Below are positions 38,098 to 49,608 of a stretch of 64,000 nucleotides of DNA, in pieces. The stretch is taken from assembly GCA_037783545.1 (NCBI GenBank), contig JBBELK010000167.1:248001-312000 (forward strand). The letters are read 5' to 3'. This stretch comes from Henricia sp. BOLD:AAB3569 (taxonomy: Eukaryota > Echinodermata > Asteroidea > Spinulosida > Echinasteridae). A program made the position numbers and the translations under genes. The stretch's first letter is position 1, and every line of letters starts with the position of its first letter. Under the pieces are notes generated by a model. That model made no database searches, was not told where the DNA came from, and worked only from the letters and a program-made list of their open reading frames with translations.

Positions 38098-41000
38098 ATG
38101 TCGCAAACTTGTTTTGCAAATTTGAACAGTTTCCCGTTCAAACCGACTGAGTTATTGGCGGATGTAGCTAAAACTTGCGGCCGGCACACTAATTGTTGGC
38201 ACAAACAGACGTCGTTTTCGGCGAATACTGCGTCTCGAACGTTCGTTATTTTGGAACTGAAGGAATTTCCAGACAAACTTCAAATTTTGCCTGCTTAAAC
38301 AGCTCTATGTCGCAAACTTGTTTTGCAAATTTGAACAGTTTCCCGTTAAAACTGACCGAGTTATTGGCGAATGTAGCTAAAACTTGCTGCCGGCAAACTA
38401 ATGTTTGGCACAAACAGACGTCGCTTTCGGCGAATGCTGCGTCTCGAACGTTCGTTATTTTGGAACTGAAGGAATTTCCAGACAAACTTCCAATTTTGCC
38501 TGCTTAAACAGCTCTATGTCGCAAACTTGTTTTGCAAATTTGAACAGTTTCCCGTTCAAACCGACCGAGTTATTGGCGAATGAAGCTAAAACTCAATCTT
38601 GGCACACTAATTGTTGGCACAAACAGACGTCGCTTTCGGCGAATACTGCGTCTCGAACGGTCGTTATTTTGGAACTGAAGGAATTTCCAGACAAACTTCC
38701 AATTTTGCCTGCTTAAACAGCTCTATGTCGCAAACTTGTTTTGCAAATTTGAACAGTTTCCCGTTCAAACTGACCGATTTATTGGCGAATGTAGCTAAAA
38801 CTTGCTGCCGGCACACTAATTGTTGGCACAAACAGACGTCGCTTTCGGCGAATGCTGCGTCTCGAACGTTCGTTATTTTGGAACTGAAGGAATTTCCAGA
38901 CAAACTTCCAATTTTGCCTGCTTAAACAGCTCTATGTCGCAAACTTGTTTTGCAAATTTGAACAGTTTCCCGTTCAAACCGACCGAGTTATTGGCGAATG
39001 AAGCTAAAACTCAATCTTGGCACACTAATTGTTGGCACAAACAGACGTCGCTTTCGGCGAATACTGCGTCTCGAACGGTCGTTATTTTGGAACTGAAGGA
39101 ATTTCCAGACAAACTTCCAATTTTGCCTGCTTAAACAGCTCTATGTCGCAAACTTGTTTTGCAAATTTGAACAGTTTCCCGTTCAAACTGACCGATTTAT
39201 TGGCGAATGTAGCTAAAACTTGCTGCCTGCACACTAATTGTTGGCACAAACAGACGTCCCTTTCGGCGAATGCTGCGTCTCGAACGTTCGTTATTTTGGA
39301 ACTGAAGGAATTTCCAGACAAACTTCCAATTTTGCCTGCTTAAACAGCTCTATGTCGCAAACTTGTTTTGCAAATTTGAACAGTTTCCCGTTCAAACTGA
39401 CCGATTTATTGGCGAATGTAGCTAAAACTTGCGGCCGGCACACTAATTGTTGGCACAAACAGACGTCGTTTTCGGCGAATACTGCGTCTCGAACGTTCGT
39501 TATTTTGGAACTGAAGGAATTTCCAGACAAACTTCAAATTTTGCCTGCTTAAACAGCTCTATGTCGCAAACTTGTTTTGCAAATTTGAACAGTTTCCCGT
39601 TCAAACCGACCGAGTTATTGGCGAATGAAGCTAAAACTCAATCTTGGCACACTAATTGTTGGCACAAACAGACGTCGCTTTCGGCGAATACTGCGTCTCG
39701 AACGGTCGTTATTTTGGAACTGAAGGAATTTCCAGACAAACTTCCAATTTTGCCTGCTTAAACAGCTCTATGTCGCAAACTTGTTTTGCAAATTTGAACA
39801 GTTTCCCGTTCAAACTGACCGATTTATTGGCGAATGTAGCTAAAACTTGCTGCCGGCACACTAATTGTTGGCACAAACAGACGTCGCTTTCGGCGAATGC
39901 TGCGTCTCGAACGTTCGTTATTTTGGAACTGAAGGAATTTCCAGACAAACTTCCAATTTTGCCTGCTTAAACAGCTCTATGTCGCAAACTTGTTTTGCAA
40001 ATTTGAACAGTTTCCCGTTCAAACCGACCGAGTTATTGGCGAATGAAGCTAAAACTCAATCTTGGCACACTAATTGTTGGCACAAACAGACGTCGCTTTC
40101 GGCGAATACTGCGTCTCGAACGGTCGTTATTTTGGAACTGAAGGAATTTCCAGACAAACTTCCAATTTTGCCTGCTTAAACAGCTCTATGTCGCAAACTT
40201 GTTTTGCAAATTTGAACAGTTTCCCGTTCAAACTGACCGATTTATTGGCGAATGTAGCTAAAACTTGCTGCCGGCACACTAATTGTTGGCACAAACAGAC
40301 GTCCCTTTCGGCGAATGCTGCGTCTCGAACGTTCGTTATTTTGGAACTGAAGGAATTTCCAGACAAACTTCCAATTTTGCCTGCTTAAACAGCTCTATGT
40401 CGCAAACTTGTTTTGCAAATTTGAACAGTTTCCCGTTCAAACTGACCGATTTATTGGCGAATGTAGCTAAAACTTGCGGCCGGCACACTAATTGTTGGCA
40501 CAAACAGACGTCGTTTTCGGCGAATACTGCGTCTCGAACGTTCGTTATTTTGGAACTGAAGGAATTTCCAGACAAACTTCAAATTTTGCCTGCTTAAACA
40601 GCTCTATGTCGCAAACTTGTTTTGCAAATTTGAACAGTTTCCCGTTAAAACTGACCGAGTTATTGGCGAATGTAGCTAAAACTTGCTGCCGGCAAACTAA
40701 TGTTTGGCACAAACAGACGTCGCTTTCGGCGAATACTGCGTCTCGAACGGTCGTTATTTTGGAACTGAAGGAATTTCCAGACAAACTTCCAATTTTGGCT
40801 GCTTAAACAGCTCTATGTCGCAAACTTGTTTTGCAAATTTGAACAGTTTCCCGTTCAAACCGACCGAGTTATTGGCGAATGAAGCTAAAACTCAATCTTG
40901 GCACACTAATTGTTGGCACAAACAGACGTCGCTTTCGGCGAATACTGCGTCTCGAACGGTCGTTATTTTGGAACTGAAGGAATTTCCAGACAAACTTCCA

Positions 41001-42068
41001 ATTTTGCCTGCTTAAACAGCTCTATGTCGCAAACTTGTTTTGCAAATTTGAACAGTTTCCCGTTCAAACTGACCGATTTATTGGCGAATGTAGCTAAAAC
41101 TTGCGGCCGGCACACTAATTGTTGGCACAAACAGACGTCGTTTTCGGCGAATACTGCGTCTCGAACGGTCGTTATTTTGGAACTGAAGGAATTTCCAGAC
41201 AAACTTCAAATTTTGCCTGCTTAAACAGCTTTATGTCGCAAACTTGTTTTGCAAATTTGAACAGTTTCCCGTTAAAACTGACCGAGTTATTGGCGAATGT
41301 AGCTAAAACTTGCTACCGGCAAACTAATGTTTGGCACAAACAGACGTCGCTTTCGGCGAATACTGCGTCTCGAACGGTCGTTATTTTGGAACTGAAGGAA
41401 TTTCCAGACAAACTTCCAATTTTGGCTGCTTAAACAGCTCTATGTCGCAAACTTGTTTTGCAAATTTGAACAGTTTTCCGTTCAAACCGACCGAGTTATT
41501 GGCGAATGAAGCTAAAACTCAATCTTGGCACACTAATTGTTGGCACAAACAGACGTCGCTTTCGGCGAATACTGCGTCTCGAACGGTCGTTATTTTGGAA
41601 CTGAAGGAATTTCCAGACAAACTTCCAATTTTGCCTGCTTAAACAGCTCTATGTCGCAAACTTGTTTTGCAAATTTGAACAGTTTCCCGTTCAAACTGAC
41701 CGATTTATTGGCGAATGTAGCTAAAACTTGCGGCCGGCACACTAATTGTTGGCACAAACAGACGTCGTTTTCGGCGAATACTGCGTCTCGAACGGTCGTT
41801 ATTTTGGAACTGAAGGAATTTCCAGACAAACTTCCAATTTTGGCTGCTTAAACAGCTCTATGTCGCAAACTTGTTTTGCAAATTTGAACAGTTTCCCGTT
41901 CAAACCGACCGAGTTATTGGCGAATGAAGCTAAAACTCAATCTTGGCACACTAATTGTTGGCACAAACAGACGTCGCTTTCGGCGAATACTGCGTCTCGA
42001 ACGGTCGTTATTTTGGAACTGAAGGAATTTCCAGACAAACTTCCAATTTTGCCTGCTTAAACAGCTCT
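38098..42068 (+). repeat. 19-monomer module, second copy (3971 bp)
   Basis: Monomers 183-201: X Qa P C1 P C2 Gf P C1 P C2 Gf Q1 P Gq Q2 P Ga P. It matches 31625-35589 at an offset of 31 monomers but has a normal C2 in place of the mosaic and a normal P in place of the inverted monomer. It adds A at 41315 (GCTACCGG for GCTGCCGG) in Q2. Confidence 0.9.
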
Positions 42069-43531
42069 ATGTCGCAAACTTGTTTTGCAAATTTGAACAG
42101 TTTCCCGTTCAAACCGACCGAGTTATTGGCGAATGAAGCTAAAACTCAATCTTGGCACACTAATTGTTGGCACAAACAGACGTCGCTTTCGGCGAATGCT
42201 GCGTCTCGAACGTTCGTTATTTTGGAACTGAAGGAATTTCCAGACAAACTTCCAATTTTGCCTGCTTAAACAGCTCTATGTCGCAAACTTGTTTTGCAAA
42301 TTTGAACAGTTTCCCGTTCAAACCGACTGAGTTATTGGCGGATGTAGCTAAAACTTGCGGCCGGCACACTAATTGTTGGCACAAACAGACGTCGTTTTCG
42401 GCGAATACTGCGTCTCGAACGTTCGTTATTTTGGAACTGAAGGAATTTCCAGACAAACTTCAAATTTTGCCTGCTTAAACAGCTCTATGTCGCAAACTTG
42501 TTTTGCAAATTTGAACAGTTTCCCGTTAAAACTGACCGAGTTATTGGCGAATGTAGCTAAAACTTGCTGCCGGCAAACTAATGTTTGGCACAAACAGACG
42601 TCGCTTTCGGCGAATACTGCGTCTCGAACGGTCGTTATTTTGGAACTGAAGGAATTTCCAGACAAACTTCCAATTTTGGCTGCTTAAACAGCTCTATGTC
42701 GCAAACTTGTTTTGCAAATTTGAACAGTTTCCCGTTCAAACCGACCGAGCTATTGGCGAACGAAGCTAAAACTCAATCTTGGCACACTAATTGTTGGCAC
42801 AAACAGACGTCGCTTTCGGCGAATACTGCGTCTCGAACGGTCGTTATTTTGGAACTGAAGGAATTTCCAGACAAACTTCCAATTTTGGCTGCTTAAACAG
42901 CTCTATGTCGCAAACTTGTTTTGCAAATTTGAACAGTTTCCCGTTCAAACCGACCGAGCTATTGGCGAACGAAGCTAAAACTCAATCTTGGCACACTAAT
43001 TGTTGGCACAAACAGACGTCGCTTTCGGCGAATACTGCGTCTCGAACGGTCGTTATTTTGGAACTGAAGGAATTTCCAGACAAACTTCCAATTTTGCCTG
43101 CTTAAACAGCTCTATGTCGCAAACTTGTTTTGCAAATTTGAACAGTTTCCCGTTCAAACTGACCGATTTATTGGCGAATGTAGCTAAAACTTGCGGCCGG
43201 CACACTAATTGTTGGCACAAACAGACGTCGTTTTCGGCGAATACTGCGTCTCGAACGGTCGTTATTTTGGAACTGAAGGAATTTCCAGACAAACTTCAAA
43301 TTTTGCCTGCTTAAACAGCTTTATGTCGCAAACTTGTTTTGCAAATTTGAACAGTTTCCCGTTAAAACTGACCGAGTTATTGGCGAATGTAGCTAAAACT
43401 TGCTGCCGGCAAACTAATGTTTGGCACAAACAGACGTCGCTTTCGGCGAATACTGCGTCTCGAACGGTCGTTATTTTGGAACTGAAGGAATTTCCAGACA
43501 AACTTCCAATTTTGCCTGCTTAAACAGCTCT

Positions 43532-46248
43532 ATGTCGCAAACTTGTTTTGCAAATTTGAACAGTTTCCCGTTCAAACTGACCGATTTATTGGCGAATGTA
43601 GCTAAAACTTGCTGCCGGCACACTAATTGTTGGCACAAACAGACGTCGCTTTCGGCGAATGCTGCGTCTCGAACGTTCGTTATTTTGGAACTGAAGGAAT
43701 TTCCAGACAAACTTCCAATTTTGCCTGCTTAAACAGCTCTATGTCGCAAACTTGTTTTGCAAATTTGAACAGTTTCCCGTTCAAACCGACCGAGTTATTG
43801 GCGAATGAAGCTAAAACTCAATCTTGGCACACTAATTGTTGGCACAAACAGACGTCGCTTTCGGCGAATACTGCGTCTCGAACGGTCGTTATTTTGGAAC
43901 TGAAGGAATTGCCAGACAAACTTCCAATTTTGGCTGCTTAAACAGCTCTATGTCGCAAACTTGTTTTGCAAATTTGAACAGTTTCCCGTTCAAACCGACC
44001 GAGTTATTGGCGAATGAAGCTAAAACTCAATCTTGGCACACTTATTGTTGGCACAAACAGACGTCGCTTTCGGCGAATACTGCGTCTCGAACGGTCGTTA
44101 TTTTGGAACTGAAGGAATTTCCAGACAAACTTCCAATTTTTCCTGCTTAAACAGCTCTATGTCGCAAACTTGTTTTGCAAATTTGAACAGTTTCCCGTTC
44201 AAACCGACCGAGTTATTGGCGAATGAAGCTAAAACTCAATCTTGGCACACTAATTGTTGGCACAAACAGACGTCGCTTTCGGCGAATACTGCGTCTCGAA
44301 CGGTCGTTATTTTGGAACTGAAGGAATTTCCAGACAAACTTCCAATTTTGCCTGCATGAACAGCTCTATGTCGCAAACTTGTTTTGCAAATTTGAACAGT
44401 TTCCCGTTCAAACTGACCGATTTATTGGCGAATGTAGCTAAAACTTGCGGCCGGCACACTAATTGTTGGCACAAACAGACGTCGTTTTCGGCGAATACTG
44501 CGTCTCGAACGTTCGTTATTTTGGAACTGAAGGAATTTCCAGACAAACTTCAAATTTTGCCTGCTTAAACAGCTCTATGTCGCAAACTTGTTTTGCAAAT
44601 TTGAACAGTTTCCCGTTAAAACTGACCGAGTTATTGGCGAATGTAGCTAAAACTTGCTGCCGGCAAACTAATGTTTGGCACAAACAGACGTCGCTTTCGG
44701 CGAATACTGCGTCTCGAACGGTCGTTATTTTGGAACTGAAGGAATTTCCAGACAAACTTCCAATTTTGGCTGCTTAAACAGCTCTATGTCGCAAACTTGT
44801 TTTGCAAATTTGAACAGTTTCCCGTTCAAACCGACCGAGTTATTGGCGAATGAAGCTAAAACTCAATCTTGGCACACTAATTGTTGGCACAAACAGACGT
44901 CGCTTTCGGCGAATACTGCGTCTCGAACGGTCGTTATTTTGGAACTGAAGGAATTTCCAGACAAACTTCCAATTTTGCCTGCTTAAACAGCTCTATGTCG
45001 CAAACTTGTTTTGCAAATTTGAACAGTTTCCCGTTCAAACTGACCGATTTATTGGCGAATGTAGCTAAAACTTGCGGCCGGCACACTAATTGTTGGCACA
45101 AACAGACGTCGTTTTCGGCGAATACTGCGTCTCGAACGGTCGTTATTTTGGAACTGAAGGAATTTCCAGACAAACTTCAAATTTTGCCTGCTTAAACAGC
45201 TTTATGTCGCAAACTTGTTTTGCAAATTTGAACAGTTTCCCGTTAAAACTGACCGAGTTATTGGCGAATGTAGCTAAAACTTGCTGCCGGCAAACTAATG
45301 TTTGGCACAAACAGACGTCGCTTTCGGCGAATACTGCGTCTCGAACGGTCGTTATTTTGGAACTGAAGGAATTTCCAGACAAACTTCCAATTTTGGCTGC
45401 TTAAACAGCTCTATGTCGCAAACTTGTTTTGCAAATTTGAACAGTTTTCCGTTCAAACCGACCGAGTTATTGGCGAATGAAGCTAAAACTCAATCTTGGC
45501 ACACTAATTGTTGGCACAAACAGACGTCGCTTTCGGCGAATACTGCGTCTCGAACGGTCGTTATTTTGGAACTGAAGGAATTTCCAGACAAACTTCCAAT
45601 TTTGCCTGCTTAAACAGCTCTATGTCGCAAACTTGTTTTGCAAATTTGAACAGTTTCCCGTTCAAACCGACTGAGTTATTGGCGGATGTAGCTAAAACTT
45701 GCGGCCGGCACACTAATTGTTGGCACAAACAGACGTCGTTTTCGGCGAATACTGCGTCTCGAACGTTCGTTATTTTGGAACTGAAGGAATTTCCAGACAA
45801 ACTTCAAATTTTGCCTGCTTAAACAGCTCTATGTCGCAAACTTGTTTTGCAAATTTGAACAGTTTCCCGTTAAAACTGACCGAGTTATTGGCGAATGTAG
45901 CTAAAACTTGCTGCCGGCAAACTAATGTTTGGCACAAACAGACGTCGCTTTCGGCGAATACTGCGTCTCGAACGGTCGTTATTTTGGAACTGAAGGAATT
46001 TCCAGACAAACTTCCAATTTTGGCTGCTTAAACAGCTCTATGTCGCAAACTTGTTTTGCAAATTTGAACAGTTTCCCGTTCAAACCGACCGAGCTATTGG
46101 CGAACGAAGCTAAAACTCAATCTTGGCACACTAATTGTTGGCACAAACAGACGTCGCTTTCGGCGAATACTGCGTCTCGAACGGTCGTTATTTTGGAACT
46201 GAAGGAATTTCCAGACAAACTTCCAATTTTGCCTGCTTAAACAGCTCT
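43532..46248 (+). repeat. 13-monomer higher-order repeat unit (2717 bp), first copy
   Basis: Monomers 209-221: C1, P(171G,193G), P(94T,192T), P with GCATGAAC at its end, Gf, Q1, P, Gq, Q2, P(36T), X, Q1, P(55C,66C). The same 13-monomer order is found at 58156-60872 and 60873-63589. The marks GAATTGCCAG, CACACTTATTG, TTTTTCCTGC and GCATGAAC occur only in this unit type and its decayed relatives. Confidence 0.92.
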
Positions 46249-48338
46249 ATGTCGCAAACTTGTTTTGCAAATTTGAACAGTTTCCCGTTCAAACTGACCG
46301 ATTTATTGGCGAATGTAGCTAAAACTTGCTGCCGGCACACTAATTGTTGGCACAAACAGACGTCGCTTTCGGCGAATGCTGCGTCTCGAACGTTCGTTAT
46401 TTTGGAACTGAAGGAATTTCCAGACAAACTTCCAATTTTGCCTGCTTAAACAGCTCTATGTCGCAAACTTGTTTTGCAAATTTGAACAGTTTCCCGTTCA
46501 AACCGACCGAGTTATTGGCGAATGAAGCTAAAACTCAATCTTGGCACACTAATTGTTGGCACAAACAGACGTCGCTTTCGGCGAATACTGCGTCTCGAAC
46601 GGTCGTTATTTTGGAACTGAAGGAATTGCCAGACAAACTTCCAATTTTGGCTGCTTAAACAGCTCTATGTCGCAAACTTGTTTTGCAAATTTGAACAGTT
46701 TCCCGTTCAAACCGACCGAGTTATTGGCGAATGAAGCTAAAACTCAATCTTGGCACACTTATTGTTGGCACAAACAGACGTCGCTTTCGGCGAATACTGC
46801 GTCTCGAACGGTCGTTATTTTGGAACTGAAGGAATTTCCAGACAAACTTCCAATTTTTCCTGCTTAAACAGCTCTATGTCGCAAACTTGTTTTGCAAATT
46901 TGAACAGTTTCCCGTTCAAACCGACCGAGTTATTGGCGAATGAAGCTAAAACTCAATCTTGGCACACTAATTGTTGGCACAAACAGACGTCGCTTTCGGC
47001 GAATACTGCGTCTCGAACGGTCGTTATTTTGGAACTGAAGGAATTTCCAGACAAACTTCCAATTTTGCCTGCTTAAACAGCTCTATGTCGCAAACTTGTT
47101 TTGCAAATTTGAACAGTTTCCCGTTCAAACCGACTGAGTTATTGGCGGATGTAGCTAAAACTTGCGGCCGGCACACTAATTGTTGGCACAAACAGACGTC
47201 GTTTTCGGCGAATACTGCGTCTCGAACGTTCGTTATTTTGGAACTGAAGGAATTTCCAGACAAACTTCCAATTTTGCCTGCTTAAACAGCTCTATGTCGC
47301 AAACTTGTTTTGCAAATTTGAACAGTTTCCCGTTCAAACTGACCGATTTATTGGCGAATGTAGCTAAAACTTGCTGCCGGCACACTAATTGTTGGCACAA
47401 ACAGACGTCGCTTTCGGCGAATGCTGCGTCTCGAACGTTCGTTATTTTGGAACTGAAGGAATTTCCAGACAAACTTCCAATTTTGCCTGCTTAAACAGCT
47501 CTATGTCGCAAACTTGTTTTGCAAATTTGAACAGTTTCCCGTTCAAACCGACCGAGTTATTGGCGAATGAAGCTAAAACTCAATCTTGGCACACTAATTG
47601 TTGGCACAAACAGACGTCGCTTTCGGCGAATACTGCGTCTCGAACGGTCGTTATTTTGGAACTGAAGGAATTGCCAGACAAACTTCCAATTTTGCCTGCT
47701 TAAACAGCTCTATGTCGCAAACTTGTTTTGCAAATTTGAACAGTTTCCCGTTAAAACTGACCGAGTTATTGGCGAATGTAGCTAAAACTTGCTGCCGGCA
47801 AACTAATGTTTGGCACAAACAGACGTCGCTTTCGGCGAATACTGCGTCTCGAACGGTCGTTATTTTGGAACTGAAGGAATTTCCAGACAAACTTCCAATT
47901 TTGGCTGCTTAAACAGCTCTATGTCGCAAACTTGTTTTGCAAATTTGAACAGTTTCCCGTTCAAACCGACCGAGTTATTGGCGAATGAAGCTAAAACTCA
48001 ATCTTGGCACACTAATTGTTGGCACAAACAGACGTCGCTTTCGGCGAATACTGCGTCTCGAACGGTCGTTATTTTGGAACTGAAGGAATTTCCAGACAAA
48101 CTTCCAATTTTGCCTGCTTAAACAGCTCTATGTCGCAAACTTGTTTTGCAAATTTGAACAGTTTCCCGTTCAAACTGACCGATTTATTGGCGAATGTAGC
48201 TAAAACTTGCTGCCGGCACACTAATTGTTGGCACAAACAGACGTCCCTTTCGGCGAATGCTGCGTCTCGAACGTTCGTTATTTTGGAACTGAAGGAATTT
48301 CCAGACAAACTTCCAATTTTGCCTGCTTAAACAGCTCT
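46249..48338 (+). repeat. Decayed 13-monomer unit and joint, monomers 222-231
   Basis: Order C1 P(171G,193G) P(94T,192T) P X(185C) C1 P(171G) Q1 P C2. It starts as a second 13-monomer unit, jumps from monomer 225 to an X monomer, restarts with C1-P(171G), and jumps again to Q1. The monomers at the jumps have 3' ends (185C, 193C) unlike their class, so the exchange points fall inside monomers. Duplication B resumes at 48339. Confidence 0.88.
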
Positions 48339-49496
48339 ATGTCGCAAACTTGTTTTGCAAATTTGAACAGTTTCCCGTTCAAACTGACCGATTTATTGGC
48401 GAATGTAGCTAAAACTTGCGGCCGGCACACTAATTGTTGGCACAAACAGACGTCGTTTTCGGCGAATACTGCGTCTCGAACGTTCGTTATTTTGGAACTG
48501 AAGGAATTTCCAGACAAACTTCAAATTTTGCCTGCTTAAACAGCTCTATGTCGCAAACTTGTTTTGCAAATTTGAACAGTTTCCCGTTAAAACTGACCGA
48601 GTTATTGGCGAATGTAGCTAAAACTTGCTGCCGGCAAACTAATGTTTGGCACAAACAGACGTCGCTTTCGGCGAATACTGCGTCTCGAACGGTCGTTATT
48701 TTGGAACTGAAGGAATTTCCAGACAAACTTCCAATTTTGGCTGCTTAAACAGCTCTATGTCGCAAACTTGTTTTGCAAATTTGAACAGTTTCCCGTTCAA
48801 ACCGACCGAGTTATTGGCGAATGAAGCTAAAACTCAATCTTGGCACACTAATTGTTGGCACAAACAGACGTCGCTTTCGGCGAATACTGCGTCTCGAACG
48901 GTCGTTATTTTGGAACTGAAGGAATTTCCAGACAAACTTCCAATTTTGCCTGCTTAAACAGCTCTATGTCGCAAACTTGTTTTGCAAATTTGAACAGTTT
49001 CCCGTTCAAACTGACCGATTTATTGGCGAATGTAGCTAAAACTTGCGGCCGGCACACTAATTGTTGGCACAAACAGACGTCGTTTTCGGCGAATACTGCG
49101 TCTCGAACGGTCGTTATTTTGGAACTGAAGGAATTTCCAGACAAACTTCAAATTTTGCCTGCTTAAACAGCTTTATGTCGCAAACTTGTTTTGCAAATTT
49201 GAACAGTTTCCCGTTAAAACTGACCGAGTTATTGGCGAATGTAGCTAAAACTTGCTGCCGGCAAACTAATGTTTGGCACAAACAGACGTCGCTTTCGGCG
49301 AATACTGCGTCTCGAACGGTCGTTATTTTGGAACTGAAGGAATTTCCAGACAAACTTCCAATTTTGGCTGCTTAAACAGCTCTATGTCGCAAACTTGTTT
49401 TGCAAATTTGAACAGTTTTCCGTTCAAACCGACCGAGTTATTGGCGAATGAAGCTAAAACTCAATCTTGGCACACTAATTGTTGGCACACTAATTG

Positions 49497-49608
49497 TTGC
49501 AAAACAAGTTTGCGACATAGAGCTGTTATTTTGGAACTGAAGGAATTTCCAGACAAACTTCCAATTTTGCCTGCTTAAACAGCTCTATGTCGCAAACTTG
49601 TTTTGCAA
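49497..49608 (+). repeat. Copied local inversion with inverted-repeat arms
   Basis: Identical to 35082-35193: an inverted arm at 49497-49527 and a direct arm at 49578-49608 separated by 50 bp, in monomer 237. It was carried here by duplication B, not made by a second event. Confidence 0.93.

Larger units (their letters stand above)
33924..43531 (+). repeat. Segmental duplication B, left copy (46 monomers, 9608 bp)
   Basis: Monomers 163-208. Order: Gf Q1 P Gq Q2 P(inv) Ga P C1 P C2 Gf Q1 P Gq Q2 P Ga P Pa X Qa P C1 P C2 Gf P C1 P C2 Gf Q1 P Gq Q2 P Ga P Pa X Q1 P P Gq Q2. The same order occurs at 48339-57946, offset 14415 (69 monomers minus 6 bp). Rare marks are shared by both copies: the inversion at 35082-35112, T at 36129, G at 37919, T in TGCCTGCAC near 39.23 kb, A at 41315, and paired C at 42750/42761. 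I saw no differing base between the copies. Allowing for one inserted monomer, the match goes on for 16 further monomers (43532-46875 against 58156-61499). Confidence 0.94.
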
